This document shows, piece by piece, positions 8,219-16,235 of a stretch of 37,397 nucleotides of DNA; the stretch's first letter is position 1, and every line of letters begins with the position of its first letter. A program made the position numbers and the translations under genes. The notes beneath the pieces are model-generated. The model was not told the DNA's origin, made no database searches, and saw nothing but the letters and a program-made list of their open reading frames with translations. The DNA is from Gammaproteobacteria bacterium (GTDB taxonomy: Bacteria; Pseudomonadota; Gammaproteobacteria; JAJPIJ01), in assembly GCA_022071965.1 (NCBI GenBank), contig JAJVIQ010000008.1:1-37397 (forward strand), read 5' to 3'.

Positions 8219-9660
8219 GCCTCTGCCTCCTCGGGTACTCCGTCGCTGTCTCCGGCGTCGCCTTCTTCCACGTCGCCCTCGACCTCGGCTTCGTCGAGCG
8301 GCTCGAACTCCTCGGCGCCCTCGGGCAACCGCGCCGCCGCCTCGCGCACGTCGAGCTTGCCGGTCACTACGTCGCCAATCAGGCGAGTGTGGTATTCACG
8401 GAGGAAGGAGATTTCGCGTTGGGCATCCTTCACTGCATTAGATAAAGCGACGGTCTGCCGCGCAATGTCATCGATGATTGCCTGCTGTTCATCAAGCGGC
8501 GGCCGGAGAATCGGGAAGGCGCGCAGCGTTGTGCTATTCGTCGCCGCGAGATTTGTGGTCTGCTTTGCGGTCAATTGGAAATATGCACGTCCATGCTGTG
8601 AGGCCATCAGGCCTACGAGAAACTCCGGAAGCAGAAGGGACCGATCGCAGCGGACGGCGAACACATGGTTTTGGTGGAGGCACACAGGAATCTCAGCGTG
8701 CCATACGCACCCTCGTCCCAGCTTGTCGATGTCGCCGCCCTCGGTCATGAGGACGTCACCTGATCGAAGCATTGCCCCTAGGGCCTCGCGTTCCGGCACA
8801 TCAATGTGCTTGACGTGCCTCAAGTCAACTCGTCCGACTTGGACGTTTGCGACTCGGAGGTACGGGTAGGACTCGGTCGGCGATCCAAGGTAAGCCTTGC
8901 CAAGGGTCAAGCCAGTCTGGACGCCGGCTACATCCTTGAGCCGCCGTACCTCCCAATGCTCCGGCACATCCCCCAGCCACTCCACGCCGGAGGGCTTGAG
9001 GCGGACGTTGGGGTCGAGGCCGCGGGTGACGGCGCGGTGGATGATGGCCTGCTTCTGCTCCTCCAGCAGCTTGATCAGCTTCTGCTTGGCGCGGATGTAG
9101 CGCCGAATCCGCCGGTCCGCGTGGTCGAGGAAGCGGACGATGGCCGCCTGTTCTTCGGCAGGCGGAATCGGAAACGGCGCCCCCAAGAAAGCCTCGTCCG
9201 TTAGCTGCAAGCGAGACACCCAAATGCCCTTGGATCGGACTTGAAGCTCCCAGTTGAACGGCGCGGACCGGGCAAGCTCGTGGATGTAACCGGAGTAGGT
9301 CTTGTGCGGCTGCCGCAGACGGTAAACACCATAGGCGGAGCTGACGATGCCGTGATGGCGAGCTACACCGAGGCCGCGTCCCCACGCCCACAGGCTGTTG
9401 ATTACAAGGTCGCCGGGCCAACAGAGTTTGTAGCCGACGTACGACTCCGCTTTGAACATCGTCACGGTAGCTGACGACCGCGGAACAACACCGCGATCCG
9501 ACGACACGGTGAGCAATTCTTCGGTCCCAGTCGATGATCTGACGTCGATGCTCCGAAAGATCGCTTTGCCGCGCCTCACGTCCCAGTGCGCTGGCGCCAT
9601 CCCAAGCCACGGCACGCCAGAGTCCTTCATCTGCGGATAGGGCTTGAGGCCACCGATCAT
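8215..9660 (-). CDS. hsdS: Type I restriction specificity subunit S
   Basis: This subunit determines the bipartite target sequence read by the HsdM and HsdR complexes. Two target-recognition domains are visible. The first opens with KDSGVPWLGMAPAHWDVRR and ends at the central helix PPAEEQAAIVRFLDHADRRI with KLIKLLEEQKQAIIHRAVTRG. The second opens with KPSGVEWLGDVPEHWEVRR and ends with RPPLDEQQAIIDDIARQ and LREYHTRLIGDVVTGKLDV. The repeated opening and helix motifs show the usual pseudo-dyad. An acidic tail of about 35 residues follows. The start is either ATG 9660 (TGATG overlap with the DUF262 stop) or GTG 9663. The neighbouring hsdM is three genes upstream, which is unusual. Confidence 0.92.
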   Translation of the reverse strand: MIGGLKPYPQMKDSGVPWLGMAPAHWDVRRGKAIFRSIDVRSSTGTEELLTVSSDRGVVPRSSATVTMFKAESYVGYKLCWPGDLVINSLWAWGRGLGVARHHGIVSSAYGVYRLRQPHKTYSGYIHELARSAPFNWELQVRSKGIWVSRLQLTDEAFLGAPFPIPPAEEQAAIVRFLDHADRRIRRYIRAKQKLIKLLEEQKQAIIHRAVTRGLDPNVRLKPSGVEWLGDVPEHWEVRRLKDVAGVQTGLTLGKAYLGSPTESYPYLRVANVQVGRVDLRHVKHIDVPEREALGAMLRSGDVLMTEGGDIDKLGRGCVWHAEIPVCLHQNHVFAVRCDRSLLLPEFLVGLMASQHGRAYFQLTAKQTTNLAATNSTTLRAFPILRPPLDEQQAIIDDIARQTVALSNAVKDAQREISFLREYHTRLIGDVVTGKLDVREAAARLPEGAEEFEPLDEAEVEGDVEEGDAGDSDGVPEEAEA

Positions 9661-11456
9661 CACAGCGCCACGAACCAGGTCTTGATCTTGAGCGCCATGA
9701 GCTTGCGGCGCTCCTCGAGAAAGCCGTCGTAGTCCGGGATCGCGCCATCGAGCATCGCCTCGGGGATGCAGCTCTCCCGCAGGTTGGCGCGCAGGTCTTC
9801 CGCGTCGGTGATGCCGCCGTACTTCTTCTTGCCGCCGTTCACCTGCTCGGCCAGCTCCGCGAAGTACTTTTCGGGCGGCTTGTCGCCGATGGCGATGTTG
9901 ATCTCGCTCTGCGCCAGCACGAAGTTGGCGATCTGGTTGTAGCGGCCGCGCGCGAGGCCCTGCGACTTCAGGTGCTTCTTCGGATAGGCGTGGTGCACGT
10001 CGCTGCGGTTGAGCAGCAGGTCGAGCACGGTGATGTCGCGCGAGAGGAAGCCCTTGTCGCCGAGCTTCACCTGCGCGGCCTGGTAGCAGAGGAAGTAGGG
10101 GCTGTTCGACGACGAGGTGTCCATGAGCTGCGGCAGCATGCCGGTCCAGAAGCTCGCGGGCAGTTCGTTGTCGATCACCGCGTCGGCGTAGGCGGCGAGT
10201 CCGCGTGCCTCGACTTGTCGGATGTCGAAGTCGAAGGCCGTCTCGGGGCTGCCGGTGTAGCGGCCGCGCAGGACGGACATCGCGTACCAGCGCCGCACCA
10301 GCCGCTCGAGATCGGCGGCGGGCAGGCCCTCGGCCCGCCCGCGCAGATAGAGGATGTAGGCGAAGTTGACGGCGTTACGGCCACCGATCAGATCACTGGT
10401 CACGAAGCCCGCCGAGCGCAGGATCATCGTGATGCGGTCGAAGTGGGTCTTGTTGATGAAGGCGAGCACGCCCTGCTTGAGCTTGCCGAAGGACGCCTCG
10501 GCGATCGCCTCCTCAAATTGCTTGGTCTCGAAATTGCGACCCGAAAGCAGCGCCACCAGATCCTGCAACTTGCCACGCCCGAACTCGGAGGTGAACGCCA
10601 CGCGCAGCATGTCCGTGTAGGTCGGGTCGTAGATGTCGTCGTTGACGTCTTTCAGCCAACGCATCTGCGGCAGGAACTCGGAGGCGGCGAAGGCCTTGTC
10701 GCCCTTCTCGATGCGAGCGAGGAACTCCGGGGCCACGGCCAGGTGGCAGAAGTAGTCGATCGCCTTGCGCAGCAGGTTGCCGCCATAGGTCTCGTTGACG
10801 GCAATCTTCGACATCGCGAAGTCCGCCTGCGAGAGCTCGGTGCCAGCCGAGTTGACGCGAATGAAGATCTCGGTGACGGTCTCGATGTCGAGGTCGTCGG
10901 CCAGCTCGATCACGCCGACGTGGTTGTTGATGATCTTGCGCAGCTTCTCGATGGTGGCGAACACCGCGTCCTGCGAGACGCCCGCGTTTTTCTGGCAATA
11001 AGCGGTCACGAGCTGAAAGACGCTGGTGGAGGGTGCGAACACCTCGGCCACGTCGTCGATCCAGGCGACGTCTTTGCGGATGGCCGGGTTGGCCACCTCG
11101 AAGCGCTCCTCCTGCGGGTGGAAGGCGATGCGGATGCGGACGGTCTCGTAATCCTTGGTCAGCACTTCGCGGCCGAGCAGCGCAGCCATCAGGGCGGTGA
11201 CCCGCTGCTGGCCATCGATCAAGATGCGCTTGCCGGCAGACGGGGTGCCGTCCTTGAGCTTGACGGTCGGGTTGCGCCAGGCGATCAGGTAGCCGACCGG
11301 GTAGCCCTGGTAGAGCGAGTCGAGCAGATTGCGGACCTTGGTCGCCTCCCACACGAAGGGGCGCTGGATCTCGGGGATGGCGATCTCGCCCGACTTCACC
11401 CAAGTGAGCAGGGTCTCGATGGGGTGCGGTGTGACGGAATAGCGTTGCGTGGACAT
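9660..11456 (-). CDS. DUF262 / HNH-like (GmrSD- or SspE-type) protein
   Basis: A 598-residue protein. The N-terminal DUF262 domain is clear: [25 protein letters not shown], then the hallmark [19 protein letters not shown] near residue 79. The C-terminal part has [10 protein letters not shown] near residue 488 and [14 protein letters not shown], an HNH-like arrangement as in DUF1524 and related nucleases. In GmrSD and SspE, the DUF262 part hydrolyses nucleotides and senses modified DNA while the HNH part nicks DNA. By analogy this may be a second nuclease linked to the type I system. It lies 3 bases after the DUF4062 gene and overlaps hsdS. What modification, if any, it reads is unknown. Confidence 0.82.
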   Translation of the reverse strand: MSTQRYSVTPHPIETLLTWVKSGEIAIPEIQRPFVWEATKVRNLLDSLYQGYPVGYLIAWRNPTVKLKDGTPSAGKRILIDGQQRVTALMAALLGREVLTKDYETVRIRIAFHPQEERFEVANPAIRKDVAWIDDVAEVFAPSTSVFQLVTAYCQKNAGVSQDAVFATIEKLRKIINNHVGVIELADDLDIETVTEIFIRVNSAGTELSQADFAMSKIAVNETYGGNLLRKAIDYFCHLAVAPEFLARIEKGDKAFAASEFLPQMRWLKDVNDDIYDPTYTDMLRVAFTSEFGRGKLQDLVALLSGRNFETKQFEEAIAEASFGKLKQGVLAFINKTHFDRITMILRSAGFVTSDLIGGRNAVNFAYILYLRGRAEGLPAADLERLVRRWYAMSVLRGRYTGSPETAFDFDIRQVEARGLAAYADAVIDNELPASFWTGMLPQLMDTSSSNSPYFLCYQAAQVKLGDKGFLSRDITVLDLLLNRSDVHHAYPKKHLKSQGLARGRYNQIANFVLAQSEINIAIGDKPPEKYFAELAEQVNGGKKKYGGITDAEDLRANLRESCIPEAMLDGAIPDYDGFLEERRKLMALKIKTWFVAL

Positions 11457-11459
11457 GGC

Positions 11460-12593
11460 TCAGACCTTGGTTTCTCTTGCGATCGCGGCGACTATTCGTG
11501 CCCGCGCCTGGGCGCGATCGGCGACAAGCGCCTCTTCGCCGGTCTGTGCCAGCCACTCAAAGAATCGCTGCGCGCCGTGTCGAGTCGTGCTTTCGTCGCG
11601 GCAATTCACGATGAAGGCGAACTGAACTTTCTGCACACCGTCGGCGACAAAGACGCCGAACGGCGCGCTCACCACAGTCGCGTCGGGAAGGCCAAGCAGT
11701 CTGATCGCTTGCGCCTCTGTCGCCGTCTTGTGGCATGCGATGACGTGGACTGGACCACCGTGGGTCCCTTTTCGTCTGCTGAGGACCGGCGAGAGCTCAT
11801 GATCGCGGAGAAACGGCTGCCCAACCATCTCCTTGGCCGCGCTGACGGTCAGGGCCGCCGGGATAGCGGTCGGAACACACAGAACATCCACGTCCCTCAA
11901 TCGAACGAATAGGTGGTCGCCGTCCTCGCTCGAACCTGTACGTTGGCGCATGGCGTCACGCAGCACGCGGCGCATCTCGGCGTGGCGAGCGTTGAAGTGG
12001 AGGCGGCTCCAATCGAGCGCCTCTCCGCTGTGGAACCGGCCTTTGCTCGACTCGCGAACGCCAGCCTGAGTCAACGCTACCAACGCATCGCGCAGCGGCT
12101 CCTTCACGCGCTCCATCAGCTCCCGTTCTGTGGAAACCGTGCCGCCACGAAAAAGGCTCTGCTTTTCAACGTATTCCTGGAATCGACGGTTGCGTTCCCC
12201 TTCGGCAGCCTTGCTTACCTTGACATTGCCAAGCGATATCAACCGCACCTTTCCCGGCGAGCGTGACAGCCCGGTCATCAGCCCTGCATGGCAAATCCCG
12301 ATGTCTCCGCCGCTCTGCGCCCAGCCGGCGTTGCCATTCGACAGGGCAATGAGGACATCGCATTGCGTGACAGCCTGTATGCAGACATCCCAGCTGTCCC
12401 ACGTCCCACCCTGCGGAGGGATGTCCTCGTTGATCCAAACTTCCACGATGGGCTTTCCGAAGACCTCGACTGCCTCTATCTCCGCCTTCAGAGTCCTCCT
12501 GATTTCTGATAAAGGCCGACCCTTTGAATTGGCCGGAAAGGTGTCATTGCAGTGGCTGGAGATCATCACGCGCAGTTTGGACGACTTGGCCAT
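11460..12593 (-). CDS. DUF4062-like domain protein
   Basis: A 377-residue protein with KLRVMISSHCND at its start, the short beta strand and ISS signature of DUF4062, a Rossmann-like domain related in fold to TIR-type modules. GGTWDSWDVCIQAVTQCDVLIALSNGN fits the second half of that domain. The C-terminal 180 residues (LHFNARHAEMRRVLRDAM, GPVHVIACHKTATEAQ) are not recognised. It is wedged 2 bases behind hsdM and 3 bases ahead of the DUF262 gene, so it is almost certainly expressed with the restriction genes. DUF4062 proteins are frequent in defence islands, often fused to NTPases, but no NTPase is fused here. It could be a signalling or effector component; the function is not established. Confidence 0.68.
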   Translation of the reverse strand: MAKSSKLRVMISSHCNDTFPANSKGRPLSEIRRTLKAEIEAVEVFGKPIVEVWINEDIPPQGGTWDSWDVCIQAVTQCDVLIALSNGNAGWAQSGGDIGICHAGLMTGLSRSPGKVRLISLGNVKVSKAAEGERNRRFQEYVEKQSLFRGGTVSTERELMERVKEPLRDALVALTQAGVRESSKGRFHSGEALDWSRLHFNARHAEMRRVLRDAMRQRTGSSEDGDHLFVRLRDVDVLCVPTAIPAALTVSAAKEMVGQPFLRDHELSPVLSRRKGTHGGPVHVIACHKTATEAQAIRLLGLPDATVVSAPFGVFVADGVQKVQFAFIVNCRDESTTRHGAQRFFEWLAQTGEEALVADRAQARARIVAAIARETKV

Positions 12594-12595
12594 CG

Positions 12596-14575
12596 CTATC
12601 GCACTCCCCCGATGATCTCGCCGAGCAACCCCTCGGTCTCCTTCTCGAGCGCGAGGATGTCCGCGCGGATCTCCTCCAAGGTGCGCAGCGGCTGGGGCTT
12701 GTAGAAGTAGCGGGTGAAGCTGATTTCGTAGCCGGTCTTGAGGCTCTCCGGCACGTACCAGGCGTCGGGCGCGTGGGGCAGCACTTCGCGTCGGATGAAG
12801 GCCTCGATGCCACCATCCTCCAGCAGCGGCACCTGCTCGGTATCGCGCAGGTCGGAGTCGGGCTCGTACTCGACTACGGCAGGCTTGCCGCCGATCGTGG
12901 CCGCGAACAATCCGCGCAGCGGGTCGGCCGCGGCGCCCTTCTTGTGGATCTTTCGGATCGCCGGCGGCGCGTCGTCGGCGCGCTCAGCAGTCACCTTGAG
13001 CGCCTTGATTTCCTTCGGCGTATACGCGCGCTCAGGGTCGATGCCCTTCAGGCGCAGCGGCCGCTCGACGGTCACCTTCCAATAGCCGAAGGCGGCGTTT
13101 GGGAAGAGCTTCGACTGCTCAGCCTCCTCGAACTTCAGGAACGCGTCGCAGATGCGCGCGATGTCGTCGTCCGACACCTCGCAGTTCTTCTTGCCCAGGT
13201 TTTTGCGCAGCGGCTTGTACCACTGCGTAGCGTCGATGAGCTGCACCTTGCCCTGGCGGTGCGCCGGCTTGCGGTTGGTGAGCACCCAGATGTAGGTGGC
13301 GATGCCGGTGTTGTAGAACATGTTGAGCGGCAGCGCGACGATGGCTTCGAGCCAGTCGTTCTCAATGATCCAGCGGCGGATGTTGCTCTCGCCCTGGCCC
13401 GCGTCGCCGGTGAACAGCGACGAGCCGTTGTGCACCTCGGCAATCCGGCTGCCGAGCTTGGTGCCACGCTTCATCTTGCTGAGCATGTTGGCCAGGAACA
13501 GCATCTGGCCGTCGCTCGAGCGGGTGATGAGCGAATACTCGGGGTCGCCGGCGTGTTCGATGAGGAAGCGCGGATCCTTGATGCCGTCTTTGCCGCCCAT
13601 GCGCTCGAGGTCGCTCTTCCAGCTCTTGCCGTAGGGCGGGTTGCTGAGCATGAAGTCGAACTCGCGCGATGGAAACGCGTCGTTGGCGAGCGTGGAATGT
13701 TCCGGGCCTCCGACGATGTTGTCTGCAGCATCGCCTTCGCCCTTGAGCAGCAGGTCGGCCTTGCAAATTGCGTAGGTCTCGGCGTTGATCTCCTGCCCGT
13801 AGAGGTGGGTGGCGACCTGCTTTCCGTGCTGCGCCGCAAGCTCCCGCAGCGTCTCCTCTGCGACGGTGAGCATGCCGCCCGTGCCGAGGGCGCCGTCGTA
13901 GAGCAGGTACGTGCCCGATTCGATCTCGTCGGCAATCGGCAGGAAGATCAGCTTCGCCATGAGCTTGACGGCGTCGCGCGGCGTCCAGTGTTCGCCGGCT
14001 TCTTCGTTGTTCTCTTCGTTGAAGCGCCGGACCAGCTCCTCGAACACGGTGCCCATGCCGTGGTTGTCCAGACCAGGGTACTTGACCGAGCCGTCGCCTT
14101 TGAGCACCAGGTTCGGGCTCAGGTTGATGTCTGGCGAGAGGAACTTCTCGATCAGCGTGCCGAGCGCGTCGGCCTTCGAGAGTCGCGGGATCTGGTTACG
14201 GAACTCGAAGTTTTCGAGGATGTCCTGCACGTTCGGCGAGAATCCGTCGAGGTAGGCCTCGAAGTCCGCCTTTAGCTGCTGCTGGCTGGCACGTGACCTG
14301 AGAGCGCGCAGTGTGAACTTCGACGTGTTGTAAAACGCCTGTCCGGCGGCCTGCCGTAATGCTTGGTCCTGATGCACAATCTTCGCTTTGTCAAGCGAAG
14401 TCTTCATGTCGAGCACGGCCTGCTTCGTCGGCTCGAGCACGGCATCGAGGCGACGCAGTACGGTCATTGGCAATATGACGTCGCGGTACTTGCCGCGGAT
14501 ATAGAGATCCCGGAGCACGTCGTCGGCGATGCCCCAGATAAAGTTGGCTATCCAGTTGAGCTGTTGCGGTTCCAT
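12596..14575 (-). CDS. hsdM: Type I restriction methylase subunit M
   Basis: N6-adenine methyltransferase subunit, 659 residues. The helical HsdM_N domain opens the protein (NWIANFIWGIADDVLRDL, VLRRLDAVLEPTK). SAM-binding motif I appears as LLYDGALGTGGMLT near residue 226; the usual Cys before GTGG is Leu. The catalytic motif IV is DFMLSNPPYGKSW near 311. The C-terminal helical extension (RADILALEKETEGLLGEII) is the type that contacts HsdS. Its start ATG overlaps the stop codon of an upstream frame (TGATG at 14577-14573), so it was probably once the second gene of the operon. It leads the surviving operon, ahead of DUF4062. Confidence 0.92.
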   Translation of the reverse strand: MEPQQLNWIANFIWGIADDVLRDLYIRGKYRDVILPMTVLRRLDAVLEPTKQAVLDMKTSLDKAKIVHQDQALRQAAGQAFYNTSKFTLRALRSRASQQQLKADFEAYLDGFSPNVQDILENFEFRNQIPRLSKADALGTLIEKFLSPDINLSPNLVLKGDGSVKYPGLDNHGMGTVFEELVRRFNEENNEEAGEHWTPRDAVKLMAKLIFLPIADEIESGTYLLYDGALGTGGMLTVAEETLRELAAQHGKQVATHLYGQEINAETYAICKADLLLKGEGDAADNIVGGPEHSTLANDAFPSREFDFMLSNPPYGKSWKSDLERMGGKDGIKDPRFLIEHAGDPEYSLITRSSDGQMLFLANMLSKMKRGTKLGSRIAEVHNGSSLFTGDAGQGESNIRRWIIENDWLEAIVALPLNMFYNTGIATYIWVLTNRKPAHRQGKVQLIDATQWYKPLRKNLGKKNCEVSDDDIARICDAFLKFEEAEQSKLFPNAAFGYWKVTVERPLRLKGIDPERAYTPKEIKALKVTAERADDAPPAIRKIHKKGAAADPLRGLFAATIGGKPAVVEYEPDSDLRDTEQVPLLEDGGIEAFIRREVLPHAPDAWYVPESLKTGYEISFTRYFYKPQPLRTLEEIRADILALEKETEGLLGEIIGGVR

Positions 14576-14655
14576 CAGTAGACGTTTGCTCTCCGTTCGT
14601 CTGCGCGATCACACGCTTTCAACAATCGCTCCGCCACCGCCTGGTGAATGATAAC
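14576..14655 (-). other. Possible 3' tail of a lost gene coupled to hsdM
   Basis: In the frame other than that of the HsdR remnant, the minus strand reads HQAVAERLLKACDRADERRA and then NVY, ending in a TGA that overlaps the hsdM ATG as TGATG. Such overlaps are typical of adjacent genes in one operon. The segment could be the surviving tail of a gene that once preceded hsdM and was fused to the HsdR 5' fragment by deletion. It is only about 25 codons, so coincidence cannot be excluded. Confidence 0.35.
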
Positions 14656-14821
14656 CGGTCAGATAATCGGCAAAGCCAAAGCCAGATTCGAGCGGAAATT
14701 CGCTGATCGCCGCGCGGCGAGCGGCGTGGATGTGGCGGGCGCTAACGTCCTGCAGGGCCCAGCCTGCCGTCGTGAGCAGCGCATCGATGTTGGCGCGTGC
14801 AAGTTGTTCCGCGGTGGGCAT
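14609..14821 (-). pseudogene. HsdR N-terminal remnant
   Basis: A 70-residue frame beginning MPTAEQLARANIDALLTTAG, then GWALQDV, EFPLESG and GFADYL. This is the start of an EcoEI-type HsdR, where FADYL is normally followed by the nuclease domain. Here the resemblance stops and a Gly-rich tail runs to a stop. It is therefore a 5' fragment of a second, different hsdR, not a part of the intact gene at the far end of the operon. It lies directly upstream of hsdM and may still hold the operon's original promoter and translation start region. Whether the short peptide is made is unknown. Confidence 0.7.
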
Positions 14822-14967
14822 GGCCTACCCCGCCCTTCTCCGTGGCCTGGACTTCTTTATGCCTGAAACTAGCAGGGACCATCGGCGGTGGGCAAGGGTT
14901 GGCATTGTAGGGAGCCCTTCCGGGCGCCGGAATCGTCGGTCACGCCCCGAGGCCACGCTGGGCCGCC
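14822..14967 (-). promoter_or_regulatory. Intergenic region upstream of the type I operon
   Basis: This gap lies between the fic stop and the HsdR remnant, and it is the likely site of the promoter for the type I operon. On the minus strand a TACAAT hexamer sits at 14909-14904, next to an imperfect stem (GGAGCCC and GGGCGCC around TTCC, 14911-14928). I cannot find a good -35 partner, and the stem lacks a T-run, so neither a promoter nor a terminator is firmly supported. Confidence 0.25.
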
Positions 14968-16113
14968 TCATGCGTCCTGCTCAATGGCCTTCAGGATCGG
15001 AGCAGCCAGGTAGAGCTGCCCCCACTTGCGCCCGGAGACCTCCTTGAGCATGCCCGCGGCCTGCAGATGGCCGACGGCTTGGCGTGCCGTGGGGTTCGAT
15101 ACGCCGAGGATCTCCGTGGCTCGCGCGACGGTGATGTAGGGGTTCTCGAACAGCGCGTCGAGCAGCTCGACCGCGCGCGGCTTGTCCATGAGGCGTTTGC
15201 GGAACTTCTCCCGTAGCGCCGTCAGTCGATTGGCGCGCTCCACCGCGTCGCGCGCGGTCTCCGCCACGCCAGTCAGAAAGTACTGCAGCCAGCCGGACCA
15301 GTCGCCGCGCGTGCGCACACGCTGCAGCAGGTCGTAATAGTCCTGGCGATGCGCCTCGATGTAGGCCGAAAGATAGAGCAGAGGCTGCGCGAGGCGTTCA
15401 CGTTCCATCAGGAACAGCGTGATGAGCAGCCGCCCGATGCGCCCGTTGCCGTCCAGGAAGGGGTGGATGGCCTCGAAATGCTCGTGCATCAGGCCACACT
15501 GAATGAGGTCCGGATGGCGGTCGCGTTCGTGCAGGTATTTCTCCCAGGCCGAGAGCGCCTCGTGCATCTGCGGCGGCGGCGGCGGGACGTAGATCGCAGT
15601 CGCCGGGGTGCTGCCGGCCGGGCCGATCCAGTTCTGGGAGCGCCTGAATTCCCCGGGCGTGGCGCGATTTCCCCGCACGCCCTTCATGAGGCGCTCGTGC
15701 AGCTCGCGCACGAGGCGTAGCGACAGCGGCAGCGTCCGCAGGCGTTTCATCCCGTACTCGAGCGCCGTGATGTAGTTGCGCACCTCACGGATGTCCGCCG
15801 CATCGACGGCCGACGCGCCGGCCGCCATTTCATCGAGGAGGATGTCCGAGAGACCGGCCTGCGTGCCCTCGATGCGCGAGGAGAGCACCGCCTCGCGGCG
15901 CGCGTAAGGGGTGATGAGCAGGTGCGGGTTGAGGATGAGGCGGCCGAGACCCGACAGTTCGCCCAGCGCGGCGTCGGCGCGCGAGAGCGTCAGTACCAGC
16001 TCTGGCGTGTAATCGATACGCGGCGGCAGCGGCGCCGGCACGAAGGCGTGGTAGCCCTCCGCGGTACGGATCACCCTGCCCGCTTCCGGGCATTTGAATT
16101 CCGTGGGATCCAT
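14968..16113 (-). CDS. Fic-domain AMPylase-type protein, class II, with C-terminal winged helix
   Basis: About 381 residues from the ATG at 16113 (MDPTEFKCPEAG); a TTG start at 16140 would fall inside the repeat region. The N-terminal Fic_N segment contains SSRIEGT near residue 76, the inhibitory helix motif (S-x-x-x-E-G) whose Glu blocks ATP. The catalytic motif is HPFLDGNGRIGR near residue 216, complete with His, Asp, Asn and both Arg. The C-terminus has a winged helix (ATEILGVSNPTARQAVGHLQ) that could bind DNA. Fic enzymes transfer AMP or related groups to target-protein hydroxyls, and this class is self-inhibited. It stands between the restriction operon and a WYL regulator, and may be autoregulated through the repeats at its 5' end. 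Confidence 0.88.
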   Translation of the reverse strand: MDPTEFKCPEAGRVIRTAEGYHAFVPAPLPPRIDYTPELVLTLSRADAALGELSGLGRLILNPHLLITPYARREAVLSSRIEGTQAGLSDILLDEMAAGASAVDAADIREVRNYITALEYGMKRLRTLPLSLRLVRELHERLMKGVRGNRATPGEFRRSQNWIGPAGSTPATAIYVPPPPPQMHEALSAWEKYLHERDRHPDLIQCGLMHEHFEAIHPFLDGNGRIGRLLITLFLMERERLAQPLLYLSAYIEAHRQDYYDLLQRVRTRGDWSGWLQYFLTGVAETARDAVERANRLTALREKFRKRLMDKPRAVELLDALFENPYITVARATEILGVSNPTARQAVGHLQAAGMLKEVSGRKWGQLYLAAPILKAIEQDA

Positions 16114-16126
16114 GGCCGTGGCCGCC

Positions 16127-16190
16127 CGCTTTGTAAGCAATTTTCAAAGCTTAGGACGCTTTGTAAGAAAGCGCCATGATTTTTTCAAAG
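16127..16190 (-). promoter_or_regulatory. Direct-repeat candidate operator upstream of fic
   Basis: The element CGCTTTGTAAG occurs at 16127-16137 and 16157-16167, exactly 30 bases apart. Each copy is followed by a TTTTCAAAG element (16141-16149 and 16182-16190). The first copy together with its partner also forms a CTTTG...CAAAG inverted repeat. The region is AT-rich within GC-rich surroundings and sits immediately upstream of the fic ATG. Binding by the Fic winged helix or by the adjacent WYL protein is a guess. Confidence 0.42.
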
Positions 16191-16235
16191 TGGATGCCCT
16201 CGTCCCTGTACTGATCGTGCATGGAATCCCTGAGT

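Noticed and set aside
9972-11912. A 646-codon plus-strand frame opposite the DUF262 and DUF4062 genes
   Set aside because: It spans the junction between two real minus-strand genes and shows no domain; it is an antisense composition effect.
12524-14275. A 583-codon plus-strand frame opposite hsdM
   Set aside because: No family motifs; hsdM on the other strand is complete.
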